The notes: generated from the letters alone by a model not told the origin. DNA of 64,000 bases from Scytonema hofmannii PCC 7110 (GCF_000346485.2 NZ_KQ976354.1:1175031-1239030); one strand, 5' to 3'. Positions 8,160-18,015 are shown, counted from the stretch's first letter. Numbers and translations are program-made.

Positions 8160-9584
8160 ATGTCAATGTCTACCAGTTCTGAGTTTGTTGCTCTATGCCG
8201 AGAGCAGATGGCACTGTTAGCCCAAGGGCTGGAGGCATCATTGAGTGTAGTTTATTTAACACAAGAATTGGTAGAGGCTTCGACGTCACCAGAGGCAAAG
8301 CTAATTCCAGTGGTGTTTTACCCAGAGACAGCAGTGGATCGGCAACAAGATAATGCTTTAGTGTTGCCTATGTCTATTTCAATCCCCGATAAGGTTTCAT
8401 ATAGTTCAGCCTTGACTGTCATGGAAAGAATCCCCCATTCTTCTACGGGCAATATCCGGAGATTGAGAGAAACCAAAAAGAATCAGAAGTTATTGAAAGC
8501 GGCAGAAGAATTTTCAGCTACCACACGAGAAACGGCAACAACGGAAGCATCGGAGTCTCATTCCTCAGAAGAATACTTTATAGGCGGCGATCAAATTGTC
8601 TTACCTCTGATTAGTCAGGATATGATGTTAGGGCTGCTAGTGACAGTTAGGGAAGATCGGGAATGGAATGAGCAGGAAAGGGGTGAAATTGAGCGAATCG
8701 CTCAAACACTATCACTGGCTTGTGTCATAGATCGACAGAGGGCATGGTTGGAGGAGCAGTTACACCAACAGCAAATTCTGCAAGAAAAGCAGCAGGATTT
8801 GCTAGATAATTTACTCCACCAGCTCCGCAATCCATTAACTGCATTGCGAACTTTTGGCAAACTGCTTCTCAAGCGATTGCGTCCGGGGGATGCTAACCAA
8901 AAAGTGGCAAGTAGTATAGTGCGAGAGAGCGATCGCCTTAAAGAATTGTTACAAAAGTTTGATGAAGTTATCGATCTCACAGCAGAAGATTTGGGGCTGG
9001 TGACGTTACCCTCAAAACAAGTGTATGTCGAAGCCAACTTGCAAAAAGAGTCAAAAGCGCCACTGTTGCTACCCGGTACGGGAGAGAAAGAAACAGATTG
9101 TTCAATAGAGGATATTTTAGAATCATTATTAGTTTCTGCTAGTGCAATTGCTCAAGAAAAAAATTTACAATTGGTAGTAGAAATTCCTCCTTATTTACCT
9201 CTAGTGCGTGTTAACCGCAAGTTATTAGAAGAAGTATTAAGCAATATCATTGATAACGCCCTGAAGTACACTCCTACTGATGGCAAGATTTTGATCCAAG
9301 CAGGGCAAGAAAAACCATCATTTCAAGGAATTGCCATTAGTGATACAGGTCCCGGTATTCCACCCCAAGATTTGGAACGTCTTGGCGAAAGGCATTACCG
9401 AGGAGTACAAGCCCAGACTCAAATTCCTGGGACAGGATTGGGATTATCTATTGCCAAACAACTCATAGAACAAATGCAGGGCGAAATCCAAGTTTTCAGC
9501 CCTGCGTTAAACTCCGCTATTACATCCCTTAATGCACGTGGAACTACTGTTATTGTTTGGTTACCAGTAAGCAGTGACCAGTGA
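8160..9584 (+). CDS. GAF-domain sensor histidine kinase
   Basis: The 474-aa protein lacks membrane segments. An N-terminal GAF-like sensor domain spans about 5-200 (SEFVALCREQMALLAQGLEA). The dimerisation domain has the phospho-acceptor H220 in HQLRNPLTALRTFGKLLLKR. The ATPase domain shows the N box (NIIDNALKY), G1 (SDTGPGIPP) and G2 (GTGLGLSIAKQL). The N-terminus and H-box look like the Hik2/chloroplast sensor kinase type, which would make it a redox sensor; I hold that only as a possibility. No response regulator is adjacent. The C-terminus SSDQ and the stop codon are provided by a CAGTGAC heptamer array that continues to 9601. Confidence 0.92.
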   Translation: MSMSTSSEFVALCREQMALLAQGLEASLSVVYLTQELVEASTSPEAKLIPVVFYPETAVDRQQDNALVLPMSISIPDKVSYSSALTVMERIPHSSTGNIRRLRETKKNQKLLKAAEEFSATTRETATTEASESHSSEEYFIGGDQIVLPLISQDMMLGLLVTVREDREWNEQERGEIERIAQTLSLACVIDRQRAWLEEQLHQQQILQEKQQDLLDNLLHQLRNPLTALRTFGKLLLKRLRPGDANQKVASSIVRESDRLKELLQKFDEVIDLTAEDLGLVTLPSKQVYVEANLQKESKAPLLLPGTGEKETDCSIEDILESLLVSASAIAQEKNLQLVVEIPPYLPLVRVNRKLLEEVLSNIIDNALKYTPTDGKILIQAGQEKPSFQGIAISDTGPGIPPQDLERLGERHYRGVQAQTQIPGTGLGLSIAKQLIEQMQGEIQVFSPALNSAITSLNARGTTVIVWLPVSSDQ

Positions 9585-9601
9585 CCAGTGACCAGTGACC
9601 A
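9573..9601. repeat. CAGTGAC heptamer array at two convergent 3' ends
   Basis: About four units fill the whole space between the histidine kinase gene and the convergent SLH gene. In the kinase frame they encode Ser-Asp-Gln-stop. Confidence 0.9.
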
Positions 9602-10897
9602 CTATCTAAGTGAAATCTGCAAATTTCTTTCTACAGTCATTTGTAGGTCGGTGTCTGGGTCAATAACAACCAAGTCAACACTCTTCTTACCAAAGAATAG
9701 ACCGAGCAATCCACCAATTGCTGCACCACCTAGAACCTCTTCCGTAGCAATAGCGCGATCGCCAGTTACGGCTGATACTGCGGCGGCTGCACCCGCACCG
9801 AGGGCTGCATTTTTCACAACTGCTGTTGCGCTAGTCCCTTTCTTGATAGTTTCAGTCTTACTAATCACCTCAGAAGTTGCGCTCAATTGATATTCTTGAC
9901 CGTTGGTAAGAACAAGTTTTTCAGCTGTGAATTGAGAACCATTTTTCGCTGGTTTGAGTTTACCTACAACTTGGCTACCAGCAGGAATGACTAAAGTTCC
10001 TCTATCAGTAACTACGTTTTGCCCAACAGTGAGGGTTAAAGGTGCTGTTTCGTCCTTGGTAACAAGAATTTTTTCAGCCTTGTCGTATTTCACAGGAATA
10101 ACAGTTCCTTCAGGAATGGTAACTGCTATGGGTTTGGGTGGGGTTGTGTCACCAGCCGCTACGATATAGGGCGAGTTAATGGCTGAAACTTGACCGGTGC
10201 TGACCAGCGCTTGATAGATAAAGGCTGCTACCTGTGCTCGTGTTGCTACTGCTTGGGGTTGTAGGGACTTCACGTTGGGATAGTTAACTACGAGGCGCTT
10301 CTCAGTCGCAGCAGCAACAGGAGTTCGAGCATAGCTAGAAATATCGTAGGCGTCGTTGTAGTACTGCAAGGTGCTTTCAGTGCTATTGTTAGCGACATAG
10401 TCCAGACCGTTCGCTAAAGAAACTAATACCTGCTGGCGGGGAATATTTTGATTAGGCTCAAAACGATTGCCGGGATAACCAGATAAGAAACCTGTTGTAT
10501 AGGCTTCATTAATTGCCATGTATGCCCAGTAATTGCTTGGCACGTCGTAAAATCTGACGGCTTGCCGCTCTGCTGATTTTGAAAAAGCTTTGCGGATCAT
10601 GGCTGCAAATTGAGCGCGTGTGACTGCCTGATCTGGGCGGAAAGTACCATCAGGAAATCCAGCAATGACGCCGCGCTGTGCCAGATCTTGAATGAACTGT
10701 GATGCCCAGTAGTTAGATGAAACGTCTGAAAAGCTTGTTTGAGCGAAAGAGGCTGTAGGTGTAATTAAAGGTGCGATTGTGCCTGCTGTAATACCTAATG
10801 TCATGAATGCAGCACATCCAGCTTGCCAACGAGTATGACCAAACATTTTATTCTTGCTCCCCAACATTTTTGTTTTTTCTGTTAGTTGATTAGACAT
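9602..10897 (-). CDS. S-layer homology (SLH) domain protein with glycine-rich C-terminal domain
   Basis: The 431-aa protein has a signal peptide at about 25-52 (hydrophobic stretch ending ASFAQ). Three SLH modules follow: FSDVSSNYWASQFIQDLA, FYDVPSNYWAYMAINEAY, and a divergent third with YNDAYDISSYARTPV. SLH domains anchor proteins to peptidoglycan or its linked polymers. The C-terminal 170 residues form a separate domain starting near VTIPEGTVIPVKYDKAEKIL, ending with a Gly/Ala-rich hydrophobic segment (ALGAGAAAAVSAVTG) and a VDLVVIDPDTDLQ strand. This C-terminal domain is repeated as a stand-alone protein by the gene at 11539. Function is likely at the cell wall or outer membrane. Confidence 0.88.
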   Translation of the reverse strand: MSNQLTEKTKMLGSKNKMFGHTRWQAGCAAFMTLGITAGTIAPLITPTASFAQTSFSDVSSNYWASQFIQDLAQRGVIAGFPDGTFRPDQAVTRAQFAAMIRKAFSKSAERQAVRFYDVPSNYWAYMAINEAYTTGFLSGYPGNRFEPNQNIPRQQVLVSLANGLDYVANNSTESTLQYYNDAYDISSYARTPVAAATEKRLVVNYPNVKSLQPQAVATRAQVAAFIYQALVSTGQVSAINSPYIVAAGDTTPPKPIAVTIPEGTVIPVKYDKAEKILVTKDETAPLTLTVGQNVVTDRGTLVIPAGSQVVGKLKPAKNGSQFTAEKLVLTNGQEYQLSATSEVISKTETIKKGTSATAVVKNAALGAGAAAAVSAVTGDRAIATEEVLGGAAIGGLLGLFFGKKSVDLVVIDPDTDLQMTVERNLQISLR

Positions 10898-11538
10898 TTT
10901 TTGAGTTGAAAAGTTCCAAATTTTAGTTATCAGTTATTAGTTAATATTTGTTAATTTGGTAGAATATACTGATAATTTTTCACCCATTTTTTTGTTATTT
11001 ACTGATAACTATTTACTGTTTTTAATCAGTTAATTACCAAGACGCTACACTGACAAAATAGTTGCATAAAAATCCAAAAAAAATACGTAGACACTTTACT
11101 ACAATTATTTTTGACTTTTAAGAAATACACGCACTTACAGCCATTTTCAGGTAAATAGACCACAGGTGTAGGGGCGCAAGGCATTGCGCTCCTACCAACG
11201 ATGTGGTTCATTTAAGTGAAAACTGCTGTAAGATAACCTTCTTGATTCCCAGACTCTGTAAGAGAATAGCTTTCCTTTAGTTACTAGCTTTTGTCTCACA
11301 TTGTCTGCGGTAATGCCTACCCTTCAATATTTTTACAGGACAGAGGATAACCTAGCCACTGGTCACTGTTCACTGTTCATTGCGATTTCAGTATAAATCA
11401 AGCGAAAGCAACTTCGTCTGAGTATAAGTACGGAAATTTGTAAAAATTAGTATAAAAAAGTCAAGCGATCGCAAACCTCTACTTTGAGTGCGATCGCATT
11501 TCTGATGATGACATTCACGGACTTAAATAGATTTAAGT
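10898..11538. other. 641-base intergenic region with repeats
   Basis: It contains TTAGTTA-like heptamers just upstream of the SLH gene (about 10923-10950), a GTAGGGG palindrome (11168-11195) and degenerate GTCACTG units (11352-11380). Two GCGATCGC octamers flank 11466-11500. No gene with coding character is seen. Confidence 0.6.
11168..11195. repeat. Palindromic GTAGGGGCGC repeat
   Basis: Fourth copy of the dispersed palindrome, nearly perfect. Confidence 0.8.
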
Positions 11539-12228
11539 CTAGTAGTTGTTGTTGTATTGGTTGTTGCTGCGAGATAATTGCAAATTAGAGCGCAGTGTCA
11601 GATCTAAATCTCCTTCTTGGGGTTCAACAACAACAACGTCAGCTTCCTTCTTCCGCAATAAAATACTGGCTACAGCACCCGCACCTGCACCAATAATAGG
11701 TTCTAACGCTTCAATTCGGCGGTTACCTGTGAGCAGTGAAATGACGCTGGCTGCACCTGCGCCGATAGCAGCATCTTTGACAATGTCGCCTGTCTTGGCT
11801 CCTTTTTTGATTTTTTCCGTTCTAGTCACCACTTGAGAAGTTGCGTTTACGGTTTGGCGATCGCCGTTTGGGAAAACTAACTCTTGTGCTTCAAATCGGC
11901 TACCTTTTAGATCCCTTCTGCTTGCTGGTTGCATTTGTCCAACAATATCAGTTCCTTCAGGAATTAAGACCCTACCAGAGCGATCGACAATATTTCTTGC
12001 TACCTTAAGAGTGATTGGTGCTTTCTCGTCAGGAGTGACCAAAATTTTCTCTTTTTCGTAGGTGGTAGGAATGACAACTCCAGCAGGAATGGAAACGTAT
12101 CGAGATTGTTCGCGTATTACTTGTGCGTTAGCAGGAGCCAAAGCTAACATAGGTGTAATAGTACCTGTCGTAATAGCCATTGCCATCATTGCAGCGGCTC
12201 CAGATTTCCAATGAATAAAACGAGTCAT
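11539..12228 (-). CDS. Secreted glycine-zipper protein, paralogue of the SLH protein's C-terminal domain
   Basis: The 229-aa protein starts with a signal peptide (MTRFIHWKSGAAAMMAMAIT, ending NAQ). Residues 45-215 align with the C-terminal domain of the 9602 gene: VVIPTTYEKEKILVTPDEKA against VIPVKYDKAEKILVTKDETA, the GTDIVGQ/GSQVVGK strand, a TEKIKKGAK/TETIKKGTS turn, the AAIGAGAA hydrophobic stretch and VVVVEPQEGDLDLTLRSNLQ. No SLH module is present. It is in the same direction and 640 bases upstream of the SLH gene, so the pair probably arose by duplication with domain loss or gain. An Asn/Tyr-rich tail ends the protein. Likely periplasmic or envelope-associated; exact role unknown. Confidence 0.8.
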   Translation of the reverse strand: MTRFIHWKSGAAAMMAMAITTGTITPMLALAPANAQVIREQSRYVSIPAGVVIPTTYEKEKILVTPDEKAPITLKVARNIVDRSGRVLIPEGTDIVGQMQPASRRDLKGSRFEAQELVFPNGDRQTVNATSQVVTRTEKIKKGAKTGDIVKDAAIGAGAASVISLLTGNRRIEALEPIIGAGAGAVASILLRKKEADVVVVEPQEGDLDLTLRSNLQLSRSNNQYNNNY

Positions 12229-12568
12229 AAAGCAGGGTCCTGTCGTGTCTTGTTAGTTTTTCTGACGTGCTGTCACTGAGATTGTTTCTGACTTTTTTCC
12301 AACCTATCTCTAGGCGTATTCCGAGGGTTCATTGACTATGACGCGAGAAGAATGTGCAATTGTTCCACGTTATTCTTTTTGTAACGTTAAATTGTAGAAG
12401 TGAACAGTAACGCAAGACGTAGATGACGTAATTTATATGAAACTGTTCCTAGTGATGGTTTTAATCGCCATAAGTTTTATTCGGCTGGTACAAAAAAGGT
12501 AATAGCTAACTGCCTGATTCTGTGTGTCTTTAGACCGCAAAGTGGCTCAATAAATTGCAAACCACATA
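12229..12568. other. Intergenic region, nothing recognised
   Basis: About 340 bases upstream of the 11539 gene and downstream of the beta-propeller gene. No gene or clear hairpin is seen. Confidence 0.5.
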
Positions 12569-13492
12569 TTATTTGACCAGTCCTTCTATGCCTACTTCTA
12601 AACGAACAACTTTGGCAGGTTCTAATCCAGTGGATAGCGGTAGTGACATACCCCCGTTAGTAACAACGTAAATACTCGCACGATCGCCCGCCTTTCGACC
12701 AAATGCTAAAGCTGTACTGCCAGTCACACCTTGCTCGGTTTTGGCGATCGTCGTCAGGAGACCATCTGGTGAAATTCGCACCACACTGTTATAGACGTGA
12801 GTGGTTGCGTAGAGATTACCTTGCATATCAAAGGCAAAGTCATCCAGGTTGACGTTCGTGAGAAACAGATCGGGAGAACCTGGTGTGTAATCACTATTAA
12901 TTGGAATTCGGATGAGATGCTGTCGCTGGGTGTTTGAGGCATACAACGTGCTATTGTAAATCTTTAAGCCATTGACTGCAGGAAAGGGATGATTGGAATT
13001 GGATCGCGCTAATAAGTCATGTTCAAGCCAAACACGAGCTATTCTCTCGATAGCATCTATTTCCCAAATCGCACCTTTATAGGAATCTGCTATCAAATAA
13101 CGGTTCTCTGTTAAGGGAACCATCCCATTTAGAAAAATGGCATCAGGGATAGTGATGATTGATTGAACTGTGCCATTACGATCTATGGAAAAAACAGTTG
13201 CTACTTTATCGTTCGTTGCCCCTGCAACCAGTAGATTACCTTGACGATCGATAACAATTCCTGCGGCATTACCTTTTAGGTTTATGACTTCGGTGATGTC
13301 CCCCGTTGTTGTGACTCGATAAATTTTACCTTCCTCATAACTGGCGATCGAGAGATTACCCTCTGTATCAACGATGATATTCTCCAGAAATGTATTCACT
13401 GGAAATTCAGCAATGAGTTGAGCAGGAACGATCTCCTCTGGTGTATTCGTAAAAATCGGTGGTAAGTCATTATTCAACACTGCAATCACCAT
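12569..13492 (-). CDS. SMP-30/gluconolactonase-like beta-propeller protein
   Basis: About 307 aa from the ATG at 13492. The frame is open further upstream to 13654, but that would overlap the start of the divergent acetyltransferase and adds a sequence without homologous look. The protein contains repeated four-strand blades, for example VDTEGNLSIASYEEGKIYRV, DRQGNLLVAGATNDKVATVF, DMQGNLYATTHVYNSVVRIS. Such LRE-type propellers include sugar lactonases and strictosidine-synthase-like proteins; the substrate cannot be inferred. No signal peptide is evident with this start. Divergent from the GNAT gene across 140 bases that must hold both promoters. Confidence 0.75.
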   Translation of the reverse strand: MVIAVLNNDLPPIFTNTPEEIVPAQLIAEFPVNTFLENIIVDTEGNLSIASYEEGKIYRVTTTGDITEVINLKGNAAGIVIDRQGNLLVAGATNDKVATVFSIDRNGTVQSIITIPDAIFLNGMVPLTENRYLIADSYKGAIWEIDAIERIARVWLEHDLLARSNSNHPFPAVNGLKIYNSTLYASNTQRQHLIRIPINSDYTPGSPDLFLTNVNLDDFAFDMQGNLYATTHVYNSVVRISPDGLLTTIAKTEQGVTGSTALAFGRKAGDRASIYVVTNGGMSLPLSTGLEPAKVVRLEVGIEGLVK

Positions 13493-13632
13493 AACTAAAT
13501 ACTTTAATCTTGAAGATGCGATCTGTAGTTTAGAACATTTGTGCTGTCTTGTAGAACTGTAAGTAATTGTGAAACATTTGGTACACAATATACTATGATT
13601 ACCATTAATTATGGCGTTCAACAAAAATTCAG

Positions 13633-14076
13633 ATGCCTGAGTACAAAATATCAATTGAAATTCAGCCAGACTCTAAACAAGTTGACTTTGTAGACAAGCA
13701 ACTTCATGAGTTTAATGTAGGCAAGATCGGAGACTATCAATATACGCCACTGTTTCTGTTTGTTCGTGATTCAGAGCAAAAAGTGGTAGGTGGCTTAGAC
13801 TGTTTTATGGGCTTAGGATGGCTTAATATCGGCACGCTTTGGATTGCAGAGGAGTTAAGAGGTTATGGATATGGAAGAGCGCTTCTATTAGCAGCAGAGC
13901 AAGAGGCTTTTAGACATGGCTGCTTTAATGCGTATGTATTTACTTACAGCTTCCAGGCTCCTGAGTTTTATAAACATTTAGGATACGAAGTGTTTGGAGA
14001 GTTAGAGAATTTTCCGACTGGTCATCGTCGATACTTCTTAAAAAAGAGACTCAAAGGAAAAATGCCACCCATCTGA
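13633..14076 (+). CDS. GNAT family N-acetyltransferase
   Basis: The 147-aa protein shows the acetyl-CoA binding motif A as WIAEELRGYGYGRALLLAAE (R/Q-x-x-G-x-G/A form), the preceding strand GWLNIGTLWI, and motif B near FQAPEFYKHLGYEVFGEL. GNAT enzymes transfer an acetyl group to an amine; the substrate is not predictable here. It is divergent from the propeller gene and followed 35 bases later by the 14112 gene in the same direction, which may be co-transcribed. Confidence 0.9.
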   Translation: MPEYKISIEIQPDSKQVDFVDKQLHEFNVGKIGDYQYTPLFLFVRDSEQKVVGGLDCFMGLGWLNIGTLWIAEELRGYGYGRALLLAAEQEAFRHGCFNAYVFTYSFQAPEFYKHLGYEVFGELENFPTGHRRYFLKKRLKGKMPPI

Positions 14077-14111
14077 AGCATAATTGTCAATATACTAGCA
14101 TAATCTTCCTT

Positions 14112-14471
14112 ATGGCTAAGAAATATACCTTCAAAAACCTAAAACTTACACGAAATCCGCTAGATATTGTGCTAGGTGACGCAGCTTTAGCGTATAAAAC
14201 AGCAATGGAACGAGGTTACCCAATACCATTTAAAAGCGATCGCGACCCGATGATTATAACCGTTCCCTTTGAAGTTGTTGCTGTAATGGGGAACGAGCAT
14301 CTGAAATTGTCCGGCAAGGTACGAATCGCCGATAGTGACGATATCACTCTACATTTTGATATTCCTGAAGAGAAAGAATCGGATGTAGAACATTGGTTTT
14401 CTTCTTGCCAAGCAAAGTTAACAGAAGAATTGATTAATCAGATTGTCAGGACTGGCAGGGGCATAAATTAA
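14112..14471 (+). CDS. Hypothetical protein (119 aa)
   Basis: I do not recognise the family. The protein is soluble, mixed charged, with a basic N-terminus (MAKKYTFKNLKLTRNPL), a central IITVPFEVVAVMGNEHLKLSG strand region and a C-terminal amphipathic helix (CQAKLTEELINQIVRTG). No signal peptide or membrane segment. The 35-base spacing after the GNAT gene suggests one transcript. Coding probability is good from composition and length, but function is unknown. Confidence 0.6.
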   Translation: MAKKYTFKNLKLTRNPLDIVLGDAALAYKTAMERGYPIPFKSDRDPMIITVPFEVVAVMGNEHLKLSGKVRIADSDDITLHFDIPEEKESDVEHWFSSCQAKLTEELINQIVRTGRGIN

Positions 14472-14953
14472 GAGTGCATTTGGTTGTTATATTTACTTCA
14501 CTAGCAAGTTTTGTCTCTAGGTCATTGCGCTTTACTGTACAATTACCAAAGCCAATTGACATTCGTTTGTATAGCTGCGACTTCGAGTCATGAGCTATTT
14601 TGCCAGAAAATTGCCCAACTTTTCTCCTTTGTGCGATCCCATTCTTTCATTTTATCCCTTCATCTAGAAGTACTTGCAGAATAATACCTCTTGTTTAAAG
14701 AGTATCCAGATACCCGACTTCTCAAAGAAGTCGGGTATCTCACTTTTCACAAATGATTTGGGATTTCTATAAATAATTCCATCAAGATGGCAAAAAGGTT
14801 TTGCCCGCTCGAAAAAACTGACTCATAATATTGTTAACATTTATAAATTTGCTCTATTAGAGACTAGAAACATGATAGGAACCTAGTTAAACTAACAAAG
14901 AGAGCATCTGTACTGCTCACTTCTTTAAAATAAGGTGTCGCGCTGAAGCCTAA
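14472..14953. other. 482-base intergenic region upstream of sbcC
   Basis: It holds a perfect 33-base palindrome at 14708-14740 (listed separately) and otherwise AT-rich DNA with no gene. The promoter of sbcC is presumably in 14800-14950. Confidence 0.6.
14708..14740. repeat. Perfect palindrome AGATACCCGACTTCT...
   Basis: AGATACCCGACTTCT, a three-base loop and its exact complement. A diverged copy lies at 49119-49151. It is a dispersed intergenic hairpin element. Confidence 0.85.
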
Positions 14954-17900
14954 ATGATTCCAAGACAACTTACACTTAAAAACTTTCTTAGTTACCGCGA
15001 TGCCATTCTAGATTTTCGCGGGTTACATACGGCGTGTATTTGTGGTTCTAATGGTGCTGGAAAATCTTCCCTCCTCGAAGCTATCACCTGGGCAATTTGG
15101 GGTGAAAGCAGAGCTGTATCTGAAGATGATGTTATCCACACAGGGTCTAAAGACGTTAGGGTTGATTTTATCTTTGAAACCAACCAGCAAAATTATCGCG
15201 TGATTCGTACCCGACAGCGTGGTGGAAACAGTGGCTTGGAGTTTCAAATAGAAACACCAAATGGCTTTCGCCCGTTGACTGGTAAAGGCTTAAGGGCAAC
15301 ACAGGATATCATTTTAGAACATATTAAGCTAGATTACGATACTTTTATTAACTCAGCTTATCTCCGGCAGGGTCGTGCTGATGAATTTATGCTCAAACGA
15401 CCTAACGAACGTAAAGAGATACTGGCAGAGTTATTAAAACTCAATCAATATGATGAATTAGAAGAACGGGCAAAAGACCTATCGCGTCAGTTTAAAGCAC
15501 GGACTGAGGAATTAGAACGTTGTTTGGAGTCCCTGAAAAATCAACTGCTTTCTCGTGAGGCTATAGTCCAAAAACAAACAGAATTGGAAGCTGATATTAA
15601 CCAACTGCAGCAAGTCCAAGCATTTGATACCATTCAATTGCAAAGTTTGCAGGTTGTTCAACACCAGAGGCAAAACAAAGAACAACAGCTTAACTTTGTC
15701 AGGCAACAATACCAAAATCTAACCCAGGATTGCGATCGCCTTCAACAAGACCGTGCAGCTATTAGCGGTCAGTTATCCGTCTTAGAAAAGTTATTGAGTC
15801 AAGAAGCTGAGATTAAAGCTGGGTATGCTGAGTACCAAAATTTACAATCTCAAGAAGAAGGGATGGGTGCAAGATTTGAAGAATATACTCGCGCCCAACA
15901 AGCACGTCAAAAGAACCAGCAGCAACTGACAAAACAAATTCACGAACTTGAACGCCAACTGCAACACAGTGAGGCGCAACTCGCAGCTTTGCAGCAACAA
16001 GAGCAAGATCTGCAACAAATTCTTGGGAAATCAGATGAAGTAGAAGGGGCATTAGCACAACTGAGTGCTGCACGCAACCGTCTCGCTCAACTCGATCAAC
16101 TGCAACTACAGGTGTCTCCTCTGCTACAAAAGCGGACTTCCTTGCAAACCCAACTAGATCGAGCACATGCTGGGTTAGTGGCTCGACTCGAACAACTAGG
16201 ATCGACGGAAAACCAATTGCAACGAGCCTCACAGCGACAGCCGCAACTGCAACAAGCAGTGATGGAAGTCGCGATTCAAATTGAGCAGTTAGAAAAAAAG
16301 CGAGTTTATTTGCAAAGAGTGCAGGAGAAAGGACAGGAGAGACGCCACCTGATAGAACGCCTGCAAGCTCACCAACGAGATCATGAAAGACTTTTGGGAG
16401 AACTACAGCAAAAACTGCAAATGCTCCAAACCCCCAATGCTCTTTGTCCTTTGTGCGAGCGTCCTTTGGATGAACATCATTGGAATCGTGTAGTCGATAA
16501 AACCAAAATTGAGTACAAAGATGCTGAGGATGAATTGTGGATAGTCCGAGAACGAATGGCTGTATCAGATAGAGAAATCCAAGTTCTCAGGCAGGAATAC
16601 CGGGATATATCACAACAATTGTCTCCTTACGATACTTTACGCGAACAAAGAGGGCAATTAGCAGCACAATTGCAAGCAACAAGTGATGTCGAACAACAGC
16701 TACAACAAATAGTTGTTGAGAAGCAGCAACTAGAGCAAGCGTTACAAATAGGTGATTACGCTCACGATTTACAAGCCGAATTGCAGCAATTGGAGCAATA
16801 CTTACAACAACTTAACTATAGCGAACAGGATCATGCGCTTGCGCGTAACGAAGTAGAACGATGGCGGTGGGCAGAAATTAGGCTCAGTCAGATGAAAGAT
16901 GCAGCCAAGCGCCAAGCTCAAATACAGTTACGAAAACCGGAAATTCAAGGACAAATGCAAGGGTTGCAAGCTAGAGTTCAGCAAGAAGCAACAGACTCTG
17001 AGTGTGCTAAACAAATCGCTGCTCTTGAAAAGTACATTGCTGAAATTGGCTATGATACAGATCGGCATAACCAGGTTCGCTCAGCAGTACGCAAAACGCA
17101 GTCTTGGCAATTACAGTATCAGCATCTCTTAGGCGCACAGCAGCAGTACCCTCAACTTCACGCGAGACTCCAAGAGTTCGAGGTGGCTTTACAAGGGAGA
17201 TTGGCTGAGCGGCAAAAACTTTATACCGAAATAGAAAGTATTGTTCACCAATTGCAAGAAACAGCAAACCCAACAGCCCAAATTCAAGAGTTAGAGCAGC
17301 AATTAGCATCCCGCAGGCGTCAGCTTGACGAACAACTTTCGCATTTGGGACGACTGCAACAGTTAGCCCACCAACTTGAAGCGCTACAACTTCAGTACGA
17401 ACAACAGCAGCAGCAATTGCAAGAAACAAAACAGCAATATCGTATTTATCAGGAATTAGCGCAAGCATTTGGTAAAAATGGTATCCAAGCATTGATGATT
17501 GAGAATGTTTTGCCTCAATTAGAAGCTGAGACAAATCAATTGCTCTCGCGATTGAGTGCTAACCAGTTGCACGTTCAATTTGTGACACAGAGAGCTGGAC
17601 GCAGTGGAAAATCGACAAAGAAAAATGTCAAGCTGATAGATACTTTGGATATTTTGATTGCGGATGCACAAGGAACGCGAGCTTATGAAACTTATTCGGG
17701 TGGAGAAGCGTTTAGAATTAATTTTGCTATCCGTTTAGCTTTAGCAAAATTACTGGCGCAACGGGCTGGGGCTTCATTGCAATTGCTGATTGTGGATGAA
17801 GGGTTTGGTACGCAGGATTCTGAGGGATGCGATCGCCTGATTGCATCGATTAATGCGATCGCTTCTGATTTCGCTTGTATCTTAACTGTCACTCATATGC

Positions 17901-17980
17901 CCCACCTTAAAGAAGCTTTCCAAGCTCGAATTGAGGTCAGTAAAACTCAACAAGGTTCTCAGATACATTTATTAATTTAA
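14954..17980 (+). CDS. sbcC: SbcC/Rad50-type exonuclease subunit
   Basis: The 1008-aa SMC-like ATPase partners SbcD to process hairpins and DNA ends. The N-terminus has Walker A (GSNGAGKSSLLEAI, residues 31-44). Two long Gln-rich coiled coils follow, about 165-490 and 510-860. They are separated by the zinc hook CPLCERPLDEHHW with C498 and C501. The C-terminal lobe has the ABC signature YSGGEAFRINFAIRLAL and Walker B LLIVDEGFGTQD. Length fits. No sbcD is present in the window, so the partner is encoded elsewhere. The enzyme's preference for palindromic hairpins is of interest here because the flanking DNA is full of long palindromes. Confidence 0.95.
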   Translation: MIPRQLTLKNFLSYRDAILDFRGLHTACICGSNGAGKSSLLEAITWAIWGESRAVSEDDVIHTGSKDVRVDFIFETNQQNYRVIRTRQRGGNSGLEFQIETPNGFRPLTGKGLRATQDIILEHIKLDYDTFINSAYLRQGRADEFMLKRPNERKEILAELLKLNQYDELEERAKDLSRQFKARTEELERCLESLKNQLLSREAIVQKQTELEADINQLQQVQAFDTIQLQSLQVVQHQRQNKEQQLNFVRQQYQNLTQDCDRLQQDRAAISGQLSVLEKLLSQEAEIKAGYAEYQNLQSQEEGMGARFEEYTRAQQARQKNQQQLTKQIHELERQLQHSEAQLAALQQQEQDLQQILGKSDEVEGALAQLSAARNRLAQLDQLQLQVSPLLQKRTSLQTQLDRAHAGLVARLEQLGSTENQLQRASQRQPQLQQAVMEVAIQIEQLEKKRVYLQRVQEKGQERRHLIERLQAHQRDHERLLGELQQKLQMLQTPNALCPLCERPLDEHHWNRVVDKTKIEYKDAEDELWIVRERMAVSDREIQVLRQEYRDISQQLSPYDTLREQRGQLAAQLQATSDVEQQLQQIVVEKQQLEQALQIGDYAHDLQAELQQLEQYLQQLNYSEQDHALARNEVERWRWAEIRLSQMKDAAKRQAQIQLRKPEIQGQMQGLQARVQQEATDSECAKQIAALEKYIAEIGYDTDRHNQVRSAVRKTQSWQLQYQHLLGAQQQYPQLHARLQEFEVALQGRLAERQKLYTEIESIVHQLQETANPTAQIQELEQQLASRRRQLDEQLSHLGRLQQLAHQLEALQLQYEQQQQQLQETKQQYRIYQELAQAFGKNGIQALMIENVLPQLEAETNQLLSRLSANQLHVQFVTQRAGRSGKSTKKNVKLIDTLDILIADAQGTRAYETYSGGEAFRINFAIRLALAKLLAQRAGASLQLLIVDEGFGTQDSEGCDRLIASINAIASDFACILTVTHMPHLKEAFQARIEVSKTQQGSQIHLLI

Positions 17981-17986
17981 TCACAG

Positions 17987-18015
17987 GTAGGTTGGGTTGA
18001 GGAACGAAACCCAAC
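17987..18015. repeat. Palindromic GTAGGTTGGGTT repeat
   Basis: GTAGGTTGGGTTGAGG followed by the complementary AACGAAACCCAAC. Relatives lie at 20296-20331 and 39624-39656. Located directly after sbcC, where it could act as a terminator. Confidence 0.8.

Noticed and set aside
13493-13654. Upstream extension of the beta-propeller gene
   Set aside because: It would overlap the divergent acetyltransferase start, and the added residues look non-coding.
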